From: Trichomonas vaginalis G3
Lineage: Eukaryota > Parabasalia > Trichomonadida > Trichomonadidae
DNA length: 64,000 nt
Assembly: GCF_026262505.1 (NCBI RefSeq)
Contig: NC_067203.1
Span: 15,388,392 to 15,452,391, forward strand
Direction: 5' to 3'
Both the position numbers and the translations under genes were made by a program. The stretch's first letter is position 1. Every line of letters starts with the position of its first letter. The notes beneath the pieces are model-generated. The model searched no databases. It was not told the origin of the DNA and was given only the letters and a program-made list of their open reading frames with translations. Positions 9,019 through 18,876 of the stretch are shown here, one piece after another.

Positions 9019-9171
9019 ATGAACAATACAGCATTGAGACAAATGGGTTCAAGATGGATTTGTCGGCTTCCAGCAGTTACACCACGTGTTTGTCAAGTTC
9101 TTCCTATACCTCAGGAAGTTTTAGACCGACTTAAAAAACCTAAACAACCAGTTGAAAACAAACCAAACTAA
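9019..9171 (+). CDS. 50-residue basic peptide, element A
   Basis: A short frame starting MNNTALRQMGSRW and ending PKQPVENKPN, with CRLPAVTPRVCQVLPIPQE in the middle. It has a TTTTTA box 10 bases before its ATG and the same leader sequence as the next gene, which supports expression. A related segment exists in element B near 36742. Not recognised; it may be a small virion core peptide by position. Confidence 0.5.
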   Translation: MNNTALRQMGSRWICRLPAVTPRVCQVLPIPQEVLDRLKKPKQPVENKPN

Positions 9172-9190
9172 AATTTTTTACTGAGATGAA

Positions 9191-9775
9191 ATGACCGAAG
9201 AAGTTGAAACGGTAGATTTGACACCACAAACAAAAAGTTCAGAACCATTGTCAAAACCTGTCAAAGAACTTACAGATGAAGAGAAAAATTCAATAATAGA
9301 AAGTGCCAGGTCTGGAAATACAAACCCTAACTATAAAGTCACTTTTCATAGAAATGGAACGGCTAGTATCTCAAAAAGAAAACAGACTCTCACAAATAAA
9401 ATATTGAAGTCTGAAGGAGCTTTCGAGACAACAGATGGAAAAGTTTACTTCACTGACCAACAGTTCATTATAGAACATCTCATTGACTTAGAGTCGAAAT
9501 ATTCTAAACTTTACAACAAACACAAAAAGTTGAAAGGAAAACAAAAACAAATGGCATATGATATTTATGAAGATGTTGACAACACAACTGTTCCTGCAAG
9601 TGAAGTAAAGTCAGAGGAACCGAAAAGTGACGAAAAACCGATAGAAGAAGAAAAACCAAAAACTGAAGATAAACCAAAACCAAAGTTTAGTTTGGAAACT
9701 AAACCAAGTCAACCTTCATTAGCTGGTATGGGTTGGCGTCAAAGACTTATGGCAGCAGGCGGTTATGTAAAGTAA
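9191..9775 (+). CDS. Unknown 194-residue charged protein, element A
   Basis: Open. Residues 1-45 are acidic and disordered. The central part (50-135) has a folded look with KVTFHRNGTASISKRKQ and a helical Lys-rich stretch. Residues 140-180 are a low-complexity Glu/Lys/Pro tail, and the end is GMGWRQRLMAAGGYVK. No family is recognised. It lies directly upstream of the polymerase in A and B, so a replication-linked role such as a terminal protein is conceivable but not supported by any motif. A TTTTTA box lies 10 bases before the ATG. Confidence 0.6.
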   Translation: MTEEVETVDLTPQTKSSEPLSKPVKELTDEEKNSIIESARSGNTNPNYKVTFHRNGTASISKRKQTLTNKILKSEGAFETTDGKVYFTDQQFIIEHLIDLESKYSKLYNKHKKLKGKQKQMAYDIYEDVDNTTVPASEVKSEEPKSDEKPIEEEKPKTEDKPKPKFSLETKPSQPSLAGMGWRQRLMAAGGYVK

Positions 9776-9805
9776 AGAAAAAAACATTTTTTTATTTTTA
9801 TAAAA

Positions 9806-11952
9806 ATGCCCCATATAGAATGGATAGAAAGTCTGCTAGAATAAAGCAGAGTTGCAAAGATATGGTTGGAGAGTTTCGAAGAATTTTAAATATAGGAAGG
9901 GAAGACCATAAAAGTCTATGACAATTGTCTGGTCTTCGCTACGAAATGGATTTGGAAACAGCACGTGCCATATATCCAAACAGACTAGAGAGGTTAGAAG
10001 AAGAACGTCTTATGGACATGCCTTTCGATGTTAGTGAACCTCAAGTTGAAGGACACGACGGCTTTGCCAGATTCTACTGGAAACATGACGAACAATTCAT
10101 CCTTTGAGAAGGAAAAAAGGAAAAGGTGAAGACGCACATGCTCCCATGGAAAGAACAAGATATGCATATGAAAAGTATCGTGAAGTTAGAAGTCAAATTA
10201 CATCTGGTCGAACCTTTACAGTAAACTTTGACGAAGGAAAGAACAAAGAAGGCTTCATGGAGTACTTGCTGCAATTCAAGACGGAAATATGAAAGGACAC
10301 AATCTCAGATTGACCATAACAGATTTGGACGGTCACATTTACTATGCAAATGGCAATGAACAAACAGCCGCAAAACTTCTTGACGCTTTCAAGACTACAA
10401 AGAGAGAACAAATGGTTGACTTCCGACTCAGACATTTTTGAATGCAATTGAAGGAATTGCAAGTGTCAAGTTCGAATGGTACCAACCTAACCCTCAAGCA
10501 GTCAGACAACATGCTGGATACTTCCCCTTCATAAATAGTCTGACATTGACTTGACAAGGTATGGAATTTACAATTCAATTGAAACAATTGTCAATGAACC
10601 TTGTATTCTTACATGTCTCAGGAACTCTGGTCTTGTTACAGAAGAGAAGATGAAGTATCTTGAGTCATGTGTGAAGACAAGGTACATTCTCAGAGGTCAA
10701 TTGGCAAAATTGCACCGTTGGCAAATGTCAATATCCGAGTCAACATACCTACAGCTAAAGGTTCTTCACATGACGACTATGTTGTTGAGTTCAATTTACC
10801 ATGGTTGAAGATTGTAATTGTCCACAACCACTTCATGTTGAACGAAAGTCTTACAAACCCATTGTTCGGAAAAGGCAAGTGCAACATTGTCAGAGCTGTA
10901 AACATTCTTTTCGAGAAAGGTTTGTTGGAACCAATTCCAGATGACAAGCTGACAGAAACTTTTGTACCAAAAGACGAAACAAAACTTTTCATTGTTAGCA
11001 AGACCAAAAGTTGTTCCAAACAAAGTTCTAGTACAAAAGAAGTACACAATTCCACAAGGAGTTGGATTGTTCGGATACCAACCTGAACCAGAAGAACTTC
11101 CAATGAGGTTGCAAGAACTTCAAGATGCTATAACAAACTTCCATTGAGACATCCAATTGACGTCAAATTGTATTGGAGAGCATCTGAGTTAGGTCAGAAG
11201 GTTTTATATGAAACAGGTTGCTTCGACGATGTTTTGAGATAACAGGAGAAGTTTCTCAGAAGATAAGAGACTCACTTGAATTTCCACAAACTGGACCAAT
11301 TGGTTGCGACAAGTTCGACTCAGATGAAAAGATATACTATGTCGACCTTAACGCTGCATACATGAGGTTTGTCCAATATATTCCGACTGGAATTCCAAAC
11401 GAAGATGGTGAGTTCCCGGGAAGGAACTATACAGTTGGAAAAGTCATACAACAACTGTATGATATTAGGAAAGCTTCAAACCCCAAACTTGCAATGACAC
11501 TCAAATTGCTTATGAATTCGACATGGGGATATTCCATTAAGAAACCTCAAGAGATGAAGAGTAAACATTATGAGAAGGTCGACAACTTTGTTGAAAGGTT
11601 TTCTCCTTTTGTTTTGAAGTACGAATTCACTCAAGGTCAAAGTGGCTTAGTAACCACATTAAAACCTATTGTCGAACATTGGTCTTACCCTCAGTTCGCA
11701 AAGGCAGTCCTTGACAACTACAACAAATTCTTCTCCGAAGTCAAATCGAAAGTTGTGGTTTACTATGAGAACATTGACGCACTCATGACGAACGAAGAAG
11801 GATACAACAAACTCATTGAAATGGGAATGGTCGGTGAAAAGATGGGCTGTTTTAAGCTAGATAAGGTATTTTCCGAAGTTCATGTCCTCTCCAAGCGTAA
11901 GTATTGGGGCATACTTGAAGACGGCACAGAAATAAAACATTGCATGAAGTAA
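9806..11952 (+). pseudogene. Protein-primed-type DNA polymerase B part, element A, broken
   Basis: The C-terminal half carries polymerase motifs in order: motif A as YYVDLNAAYMRF, motif B as KLLMNSTWGYS and a motif C-like YYENIDALMTN. This arrangement matches the family B polymerases of Mavericks and protein-primed viruses. Upstream are segments rich in charged and aromatic residues. The span (about 2.15 kb) is short for a Maverick polymerase, which usually exceeds 1000 residues. The part is not open as a whole. It is present in A and B and not found in C. Confidence 0.8.
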
Positions 11953-12100
11953 AAATTTATTTTTAAAAAGTGACATTTTTTAAATTTTATTTGAAATGTA
12001 CGCTGAGTTTGTTGGAGAAGACCATTGGGAAACTTGTTTGTTAGATGAGAAATAGGAAATGGCATACCATTTTAAAACAATATATTTTTACATATATTAA
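11953..12100. other. AT-rich spacer after the polymerase, with a 19-codon frame
   Basis: Contains a tiny frame (MYAEFVGEDHWETCLLDEK) also seen near 59303 in element C. A TTTTTA box lies 10 bases before the ATG of the next gene. Too short to call as a gene. Confidence 0.35.
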
Positions 12101-12961
12101 ATGTTTCAGGTTGAAAAACAAAGAACAAAAGTAGCAGATACAAAACCGTTAGACTATATCTTTACAAATGCTGGTAGGGCAATATCAGATGAAGAAATTT
12201 CATCCCGAGCTTACAGGTTTGACTATCCAATTCGTTGGCTTCAAAGTCCTTCAGATGCAAAGGCAATAGGATTTAGAAGAGTTTTGTTTCAAATAGAACT
12301 AACGCATTTATGTTCGCAGTATATTTTCATGGGCAGTATAAAAGGTTCTGATGGTCTAATAGACAAATTTGACGAAATGAGAATCTTTACAGTTCGTTCA
12401 GACGAAAGTCTTGAGAAAACTCTAAATGACTTTCAAACTCAAATGAACAAATATTATTGGGAATTTCAAGAAAAATACGACTCTTTACTAAATGGAACAT
12501 ACTATCTGAAACTAGAATATGACAAGATGAACTCCACCGTTTCATTTCAAAGGATTGAAATTAACCCTCCAAGAGATACACAGTTTTTATTTTGGGAAGT
12601 AGACAAACGTTCTTGGGCACAATTTCTTCGGTTACTAAACCAGAACGAACCATTACCACCAGATGGTCCATTTAAATTTATACTTCCACCAGCAGATTTG
12701 ACACTTTATAGAAACGTGTTTGACCCTCAAAATGTTATGTGTCATGCAAGTTTCAGTTCAAGCAACAATAGTTTTCTATGTATTGGTAAGGACCTTTATG
12801 ACTTTGCTTCTAAATTCTACGAACCACCTAGTAACAGTTTCTCTGACTTTCAAGTTTGGTTCACAACAAATGGTGTGCAACATATTATTCCATTGTACTA
12901 TGACTTTTATCTCGAATTGTCTTTCATATATAACTACGGAAAAGCGCTGAAAAAGTATTGA
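12101..12961 (+). CDS. Penton-like minor capsid candidate 2, element A
   Basis: 286 residues and open. Paralogue of the protein at 5496-6344, sharing AYRFDYPIRWL, AIGFRR, YEPPSNSFSDFQVWFTT and IIPLYYDFYLELSFIYNY. The second half is best conserved. A minor capsid role is inferred from the part list of Mavericks and the beta-rich sequence. Two diverged paralogues in one element could occupy different capsid positions. It is followed at once by a GATC palindromic unit. Confidence 0.6.
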   Translation: MFQVEKQRTKVADTKPLDYIFTNAGRAISDEEISSRAYRFDYPIRWLQSPSDAKAIGFRRVLFQIELTHLCSQYIFMGSIKGSDGLIDKFDEMRIFTVRSDESLEKTLNDFQTQMNKYYWEFQEKYDSLLNGTYYLKLEYDKMNSTVSFQRIEINPPRDTQFLFWEVDKRSWAQFLRLLNQNEPLPPDGPFKFILPPADLTLYRNVFDPQNVMCHASFSSSNNSFLCIGKDLYDFASKFYEPPSNSFSDFQVWFTTNGVQHIIPLYYDFYLELSFIYNYGKALKKY

Positions 12962-12965
12962 AAAA

Positions 12966-13022
12966 TAATGTTTAGGGTAGAAGGTTAGATCTAACCTCTT
13001 TTCTAACCTCTTTTCTACCCTC
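12966..13022. repeat. GATC palindromic unit, element A
   Basis: Core GGTTAGATCTAACC. The left arm extends with GGGTAGAA and the right side has three TCTAACC/TCTACCC words spaced by CTCTTT, so the last word pairs with GGGTAGA of the left arm. The unit sits directly after a stop codon. Confidence 0.8.
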
Positions 13023-13098
13023 TTGAATTTGTCATGAAAACAATTTATTTTTGACACTTTCACAAAAAACATAAAAAAGTGGAGTTAAAATGAGATGT

Positions 13099-13473
13099 TT
13101 ACTGAACTGGTTGGATGTCGCCTTCTGTAGTTATGTAGAATGGTTGACCAGAGAAGTGAAGGAGAGACTGAATTGCCAATTTCATATGGGGTAGGGGGTT
13201 CTCCTTGTTTGGTATTTTTATCCAAGGACGTTTGTTTAGGAACTTAACAAGAGCTTCCTTCTTTGCTTGCTTTATGTCGTCGAAAGGAGTGTTTTCTGGT
13301 ATTTGAATTGGAATTCCAGTCGAAGTCTCGAGATTCAAGGCAGCCCTTCCAGAAATAGTGGTAAACTTGACCTTGGGCTTCATGACCTTGCGCAAGTACT
13401 GCTTAACAACTTCATTTATCTCTATAAGGTAAATTGCCTCGTCAAATCCTTCTGGCATTCCGAGTCCTTCCAT
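13099..13473 (-). CDS. Unknown 124-residue protein, element A
   Basis: Starts MEGLGMPEGFDEAIYLIE; a second in-frame ATG at 13458 is a possible start. The middle is basic (RKVMKPKVKFTTISGR) and the C-terminus contains FLNKRPWIKIPNKENPLPHM. No family is recognised. It is transcribed away from the Pro-rich gene across a tandem array. The open frame continues upstream through the array, which can be read as peptide repeats, but the array is better seen as spacer. Only the first codons of a similar gene occur in element C (52320-52390). Confidence 0.5.
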   Translation of the reverse strand: MEGLGMPEGFDEAIYLIEINEVVKQYLRKVMKPKVKFTTISGRAALNLETSTGIPIQIPENTPFDDIKQAKKEALVKFLNKRPWIKIPNKENPLPHMKLAIQSLLHFSGQPFYITTEGDIQPVQ

Positions 13474-13764
13474 CCGACAGGAAAATATTTTCCTTCCAAC
13501 AGAAAAAAATTTTCCTTCCGACAGGAAAAATTTTTCCAGTTTTCCGTCCGTAAACCATTCAAATTTTCGAAAATTGAGAACTTTTTGGTCGAACTTCAGA
13601 AAAAGTTTTTCCTTCCAACAGAAAAAGTTCTTCCTTCCGACAGGAAAAAATTTTCCATCCGACAGAAAAAGTTCTTCCTTCCGACAGGAAAAGTTTTTCC
13701 TTCCGACAGGAAAAGTTCTTCCTTCCGACAGGAAAAGTTCTTCCTTCCGACAGGACACAAACGA
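13474..13764. repeat. 22 bp tandem array between divergent genes, element A
   Basis: About a dozen units around TTTTCCTTCCGACAGGAAAA, each a small inverted repeat (TTTCCT/AGGAAA) with substitutions between units. A non-repetitive spacer with an AATTTTCGAAAATT palindrome interrupts it near 13545-13605. It lies exactly between two divergent start codons. The same array with flanks occurs in element C at 51985-52330. Confidence 0.85.
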
Positions 13765-14100
13765 ATGTCCGACGTCCCTCTTCCTGAATGCCTTCCAAAG
13801 CCAGAAGAACCTAAAGAACCAGCCCCTGCACCTCAGTTCCAGCAAGTACCTCCGAATTTCTACCAATTTCCACCTCAAGGTTACTACCCACCACAAGGCT
13901 TCCCGAACTACCCTCCTCCTCAGCCTATGCCTTACTTCCCCAACCCTTGGATGTTCCAGCAATTCCAATCTCAATACAAATCGAAGAGAGACCAAGAGTT
14001 CGAAGAAGGTCTGAACCGTTTACGCAAAGATTATGCTACAGCTCCAATTGAGAGAAAGTTGTTCCCAGACCAAAAAATAATGTTTAGGGTAGAAGGTTAG
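13765..14100 (+). CDS. Pro/Gln-rich 111-residue protein, element A
   Basis: Starts MSDVPLPECLPKPEEPKEP. Residues 20-65 are rich in Pro, Tyr, Phe and Gln (YQFPPQGYYPPQGFPNYPP) and probably disordered. The C-terminal part is charged (KSKRDQEFEEGLNRLRKDY). The frame runs into the following GATC palindrome and stops inside it. Its function is unknown; the composition suggests an adaptor or virion-associated protein. A homologue lies in element C at 57640-57951. Confidence 0.5.
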   Translation: MSDVPLPECLPKPEEPKEPAPAPQFQQVPPNFYQFPPQGYYPPQGFPNYPPPQPMPYFPNPWMFQQFQSQYKSKRDQEFEEGLNRLRKDYATAPIERKLFPDQKIMFRVEG

Positions 14101-14134
14101 ATCTCACCCGTTTTCTCACCTCTTTTCTCACCTC
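14078..14134. repeat. GATC palindromic unit with TCACC arms, element A
   Basis: The core reads GGTTAGATCTCACCC, and the three right-hand words are all CTCACC instead of CTAACC. Here the left arm keeps TTAG, so this copy is a mixed form. GATC is kept. Confidence 0.7.
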
Positions 14135-14185
14135 ATGAATTTGTCATGACTTCTTCGTAAACAAAACGTAAATGTTTTGTCAAGA

Positions 14186-14400
14186 ATATAGCAACCGCCG
14201 GAATTCCGACGGTTGGTTTTTATACAAAATTCATGCGGGAAATTCTTGAGTTTTGGTTGAAAGAATACGGTGGAGCCAAAAGTGGCTCGACCTCAAAACA
14301 AGCATTTTATGAGCTTACAAAGGGTGTTATGAATGAATTCAGCAACATACATCCTGACCTCGTTCATTTTGTTGCTGAATTCAGCAAAAATATAATTTAG
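14186..14400 (+). CDS. Small 55-residue frame behind a hairpin, element A
   Basis: A hairpin (AACCGCCGG/CCGACGGTT around AATT, near 14191-14212) precedes a frame at 14233-14400 that starts MREILEFWLKEYGGAKSG and ends FVAEFSKNII. Its end overlaps a GCTGAATTCAGC palindrome and runs into the next GATC unit. No family is recognised. It may be real or an accident of a repeat-rich spacer. Confidence 0.3.
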
Positions 14401-14533
14401 GGTAGAAGGTTAGATCTAACCTCTTTTCTAACCTCTTTTCTAACCTCATGAATTTTCATGAATTTTACACCAAAAATAATGTTTAGGGTAGAAGGTTAGA
14501 TCTAACCTCTTTTCTAACCTCTTTTCTAACCTC
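14393..14533. repeat. Two GATC palindromic units in direct orientation, element A
   Basis: Units at 14393-14449 and 14472-14533, both with GGTTAGATCTAACC cores and three TCTAACC words. They are separated by a short CATGAATTTTCATG palindrome. Confidence 0.8.
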
Positions 14534-14574
14534 ATGAATTTTCATGAATTTTCCCGAAATAAAAAATAAAACTA

Positions 14575-14612
14575 ACTTTATTTTATTTATTTTTTTATTT
14601 TGTATAAAAGAT
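14575..14612 (+). promoter_or_regulatory. T-rich leader class 2 before the 314-residue gene
   Basis: A T/A tract ending in TTTTATTTTGTATAAAAG lies just before ATG. Near-identical leaders ending in TTTTGTATGTAAG precede the two KilA-N genes and recur in C. This class differs from the TTTTTA-box class of the capsid and replication genes. Confidence 0.5.
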
Positions 14613-15554
14613 ATGATTTCAACAATCGGCACAACAACAATTCAAACAACTACAGCACCAAACTCGTTAGTTATGAATCCAACATCTATGTTGGTAGAGA
14701 TGAAAAGCTTCATTCCTTCTTCATATACTTTCGAAACAGAAATCCAGAAGATAAAGCAGGAATTGTTAACAGGTAGTTTAGACTGTAGTGCGAAAGATGA
14801 AACAAATGAACAGTATCTTTATGACATGCAGGACATTATTGACCATTTACCCAAATTGCCTGAAATCCAACAACAAAAACTAACCATTCCTGAATTCGAC
14901 GAAATTGAAGTCAAAGCAACTGACTCAGTAGAAATAAAGAAGTTCATACGAAAGGTAAACTATGAATTCCTTGGTTTTCATTGCAACCATAAGGTTATGG
15001 ACAAAGATTGCGACATGGTATATAAGAATGTTTCTGACATATATAAATCGGTTGAGTTTAAGACCTACGACAACTTTGTTTCATTAGCTGCAAAATGTGT
15101 TTGGGAAATAAGAGATAAAGATAGAAGAGGTAAGGTATGGAATGAACAGATAAAACCAACTGCTTCAGATTTAAAGAAAGCCATTGACGCTTTAGTTGTT
15201 TTAGCAGGTAAGGTTTCAGAATATAACGCAAAAATGAACCCGCAATGTTCTAAATGTAAAGCAGCAATGAGGAAATATAACTACTCCGTCAAAGAGATAG
15301 AACGTATGAGAAACGACTATGCAGACTTAAAGAAAGAAGCAGAAAAACCAGCAGAAGATAAAATGGACATGTTAGAATTTCTGAACAAAAACTATCCAAC
15401 AGCAGAAGATTTCCTTCTATCTGACGTCAAGAAGAAGTATAAAGAAACTTTCGGTATCGTTAAAACATTCGATGTACTAAAAGAAGAAATAGAAGCTACG
15501 AAACTGTTTAGAGTCTCACGAATTCATAACGTTTACCATGTGAAACGGTTATAA
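14613..15554 (+). CDS. Unknown 313-residue protein with paired cysteines, element A
   Basis: Starts MISTIGTTTIQTTTAPNS; this ATG matches the start in element C and follows the class 2 leader, so the longer upstream frame was not used. A Thr-rich N-terminus leads into a mostly helical protein. Residues 205-245 hold CSKCKAAMRKYNYSVKEIE, a possible metal-binding CxxC, and an earlier FHCNHKVMDKDC segment could pair with it. The end is HVKRL. No family is recognised. It lies in the accessory block with the KilA-N genes. Confidence 0.65.
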   Translation: MISTIGTTTIQTTTAPNSLVMNPTSMLVEMKSFIPSSYTFETEIQKIKQELLTGSLDCSAKDETNEQYLYDMQDIIDHLPKLPEIQQQKLTIPEFDEIEVKATDSVEIKKFIRKVNYEFLGFHCNHKVMDKDCDMVYKNVSDIYKSVEFKTYDNFVSLAAKCVWEIRDKDRRGKVWNEQIKPTASDLKKAIDALVVLAGKVSEYNAKMNPQCSKCKAAMRKYNYSVKEIERMRNDYADLKKEAEKPAEDKMDMLEFLNKNYPTAEDFLLSDVKKKYKETFGIVKTFDVLKEEIEATKLFRVSRIHNVYHVKRL

Positions 15555-16018
15555 AATAACTGGGGTAGAAAAGAGGTTAGAAAAGAGGTTAGAAAAGAGG
15601 TTAGATCTAACCTTCTACCCTAAACATTATTTTTGCTGAATTCGCAACAAAATTCTGAGTAAATAATTTTTAGGGCATGTGTCAAACCGTTGAGTTTTCA
15701 CAAAATTTTAAAATAACGTTTACCATGTAAAACGCTTATAAAATAACTGGGGTAGAAAAGAGGGTAGAAAAGAGGTTAGATCTAACCTTCTACCCTAAAC
15801 ATTATTTTTGTCTGATTTACGCTCATTACGAAGAAGTCTTGACAAAACATGTACGATGAAATCATGAAAATTCAAGAGGGTAGAAAAGAGGTTAGAAAAC
15901 AGGTTAGATCTAACCTTCTACCCTAAACATTATTTTTGCTGAATTCAGCACAAAATTCTTGAGTAAAATGGCATAAGATTGCTTCCCTCGGAAAACCGAG
16001 AGAAGAGATTCCGTATGA
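15555..16018. repeat. Spacer with three inverted GATC palindromic units, element A
   Basis: Units at 15562-15634, 15749-15810 and 15877-15937, all in the opposite orientation to those at 12966-14533. The first has four GGTTAGA-type words instead of three. Each is followed by CTAAACATTATTTTTG, and two by a GCTGAATTC word. No gene is seen. Confidence 0.8.
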
Positions 16019-16370
16019 AAATCGTGAAATTTCTCTAGGCCGTTTTTTATCGGCCTAGCCTAAAACACATGAAAATCGTGAAGAACAGCGAGTAGGGAAG
16101 AAACCGGTCTTGCATAAAACACATGAAAACAGTGAAGAACAGCGACTACGGAAAAAACCGTAGTCGCCTAAAACACATGAAAACAGTGAAGAACAGCGAG
16201 TAGGGAAAAAACCCTGGTCGCCTAAAACTCATGAAAATCGTGAAAAATTGCGACTACGGAAAAATCCGGCCTTGCCTAAAACTCATGAAAATCGTGAAAA
16301 ATTGCGACTACGGAAAAAACCGTAGTCGCCTAAAACTCATGAAAATCGTGAATTTCCTTAATAGAAAAAT
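16019..16370. repeat. Hairpin array with covarying stems, element A
   Basis: Six to seven units of about 54 bp, each with CATGAAAATCGTGAA, a hairpin and CCTAAAACTC. Stems differ between units: CTAGGCCG/CGGCCTAG at 16035-16058 and GCGACTACGG/CCGTAGTCGC at 16142-16167 with an A6 loop. Other units have partly paired GAGTAGGG/CCCTGGTCGC-type stems. The unit resembles an internal stretch of the KilA-N gene at 17114 (near 17356-17432), where the same bases encode EQRV...ENREKLP. Confidence 0.8.
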
Positions 16371-16418
16371 AAAGTTAGTTTTATTTTTTATTTTTTATTT
16401 TGTATGTAAGAACAGAAA

Positions 16419-17024
16419 ATGACAAACATTGAGTTTGAAACAGTTAGAAAGATAGACAATGACACCAAAGTGGTTAGAATAGGTGATTTAAACGTAAGAT
16501 ACTCAAAGAAATACAACAAATATTCTTTGTCAGACATTATATCTCCATCTGAAAAGAAAACAAAGGACTGGGTTAGAAATGCTTCAACTCAGAAAATTTT
16601 GACAAGAAATCCTGAGCTTATGATATCGGTAAAATTCTATGGAACTGCAGCATATCTCATCGACAAAAGTCTTATACCAATAGTTTTGTTATGGTTAGAC
16701 CCAGTTGTTGGATATAACTTCATAACATATGGTTTATTCGACTCAGAACGTTGCAGTGAAGGCTTACTTTACATCGTTCAGAAACCGAAGGACTTCAATA
16801 CAAAAAGATATAAGATAGGAAGAACATATAATATAACTCAAAGATATGACAGTACAGTCAATAGAGTCAAGGTTGTGTTTGTTAATGATATGAGAGCTGC
16901 AGAGAAACAAACTACTTGAAAAGTTTGAGAAAATGTATGGCTCCATAAAAGTAAAGAAACGTTTGAAGTAGATGAGATAGATAAAGCTATAAAATTATTT
17001 GACGAAGTGCTGAAAAAACATGTA
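16419..17024 (+). pseudogene. KilA-N protein with T5orf172 tail, element A, not fully open
   Basis: The N-terminal part has the KilA-N signature (KKTKDWVRNASTQKIL and an LIDKSLIPIVLLWLDP segment), a DNA-binding fold found in phages and large DNA viruses. The C-terminal part is T5orf172-like (GLLYIVQKP..., YKIGRTYNITQRYDS), related to GIY-YIG proteins. This pair of domains is typical of accessory genes of nucleocytoplasmic viruses. The class 2 leader lies directly upstream. Confidence 0.7.
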
Positions 17025-17113
17025 AAGCGTTTATTTTGGTCTTTTGTGAAAGATAGAAAAAATAACGCTAATTTTATTTTTTTTATTTTTTTATTTTGTA
17101 TGTAAAGACAGTA

Positions 17114-17951
17114 ATGTCAACAACAGAGAACACAACAACTGCTATCGTTCATGAAGCTATAAATGAAGAATATGAGTACATACAGTATAACAAACAGTTA
17201 CGTCTCATTCGTTCAGTCAAAGACGATATGTACCAAATGCAAAGTATTTTGACAGCATGTTTTGCTCCAGACACTAAGAAACCACAAGACTGGTTTAGGA
17301 ACCAAAGCACTATTGAACTATTAAATGAAGCACAGCGAGACATACTTTTTTCTGAAAACAGTGAAGAACAGCGAGTAAGTAAAAAACCCCAGTCGCCAAA
17401 ACTCTATGAAAATCGTGAAAAATTGCCAAACGGTTTGAGAGGATATTATGTACATAGACTTCTTGTAAATGCTGTTGCAATGTGGGCTTCGCCTCGTTAT
17501 GCTTGGTATATTTACAGACTTCTTGACGAAATTCATAGACAAGAACGTGAAGAGATGGAAAACAAGCTTGAAGCAAAAGACAAAAGCATTCAGAAAAGAA
17601 TACCACGTTCGGTACCAAAAGGAAAGAAAAGAACTATAAGTATATGATTTATACTGAAGAGATGGAAAATGAAGAAGATAAAGATATGGTTATGTTGCAT
17701 TTAGTCAGAAGAAACAACAAAAGCTTTTACGACCTTGCTAAGATTTACAAATCTGACAGAAATTGGTTCTATCGCGAAAACTTACCGATTTCAATGACCC
17801 CAAATGAAGATGTGAAACAAATAGTTCAAGATACGTTACCTCAAACACACTATGATATGAAAGGTTGTACAATACTTACATTCAAAGAAGATTTGCCATT
17901 GTTAAAGGAAAAATAACAGAGTATTTTGACAACTTCAAACAAGTAGAGTAA
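17114..17951 (+). pseudogene. KilA-N protein, second type, element A, not fully open
   Basis: The first ATG after the TTTTGTATGTAAAG leader is at 17114. The N-terminal half has the KilA-N core (QDWFRNQSTIELL, then LRGYYVHRLLVNAVAMWASPRYAWYI). The C-terminal half has a charged linker and a domain resembling the DUF3627-type tail that often follows KilA-N (MVMLHLVRRNNKSFYDLAKIY). Between the DWFRNQST and LRGYYVH segments lies a variable stretch that is homologous to the hairpin array upstream. Confidence 0.7.
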
Positions 17952-17981
17952 ATTGCACTCTTTATTTTTACGCTTGACTTT

Positions 17982-18840
17982 TTACAATTTGAACTTTGTT
18001 TGCGTAGATATGAATTCTGAAAGAAGTATGAGGTCTTGTATGACTTTGTACTTCTCCCATAGTTCATGTCTGTCAAACTTACCTGCCATGGACTCTTTCA
18101 TAAGTTCCATGAAATCGTCTTCGGACAATCCGGGGAAAAGTATATGTCAGTAAGTATTCTTTTAAACATCCTTACTTAAACTCTTTGCTGTCTGTACACA
18201 AATGACAACTGAGATGTTTAAAGTGCCTAAGTTTCTTAAGAATTCGACACATATCTTGTTCTCTGTTCTTTAACAAAGATGAGAAGCAAAGTCATCTAAG
18301 ATAAGAAGACATCTATGAGGGTACGTTTTCCAATCGTAAGATTGCAATTTCTTCGAAATGTATTCTATTTCTTTCTGTTTGTTTCTGAAGTGTTTCTCTC
18401 TAATATTCTCTGCATTTCCTCATTTGGGTCTTTAAACTTAGAATTTATATACTCATTTATAGCATTATACTTCAAAACTCTTCTTTGGTACTTCTTTATC
18501 CAATCTAACAACTCAGTATCCTTTATACATACTAACTTAGACTTCTTTATAATATCTTTGAACGAATTGACGTTTGGTCAAATTGACCAGAAGTCGAACA
18601 AATAACAACTAACTCATAGAATGGGTTCTTCTCATCTAGTTCTTGTTGTTGTGCAGCCATTTTAAGATAAGTGAAAGTCTTACCCGACCCAGGTGGTGCA
18701 ATTAGACCTGTTATACCATTCTGAGCAAATAAGAACTTGTCATGTATAGGCTTTATCTGAGCATTTTCTAACTTCCTCTTGTTCTTGTTTAAAACATTCT
18801 CAAATTTCTTGTCAATGTCAGCAAACTTTTTTTCTAACAT
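17982..18840 (-). pseudogene. A32/FtsK-HerA-type packaging ATPase part, element A, broken
   Basis: A Walker A motif (LIAPPGSGKTFTYLK) lies near the N-terminus. The open copy of this part type (51015 in C) shows the rest of the signature. Family members pump DNA into capsids and are a core Maverick part. Divergent from the gene at 18877 across a 36 bp AT spacer. Confidence 0.75.
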
Positions 18841-18876
18841 ATTTTTAGAAAAATTAAAATTTTTATCTTTTAGAAA

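Noticed and set aside
12966-13022. GATC palindromes as bacterial-type intrinsic terminators
   Set aside because: No run of T follows a simple stem, repeat words extend far beyond the stem, and the host is a eukaryote; a role in 3' end formation cannot be excluded.
13559-13798. Repeat proteins read through the 22 bp array on either strand
   Set aside because: A period of 22 bp is not a multiple of three, so several frames are open by chance, and the array lies between two divergent start codons.
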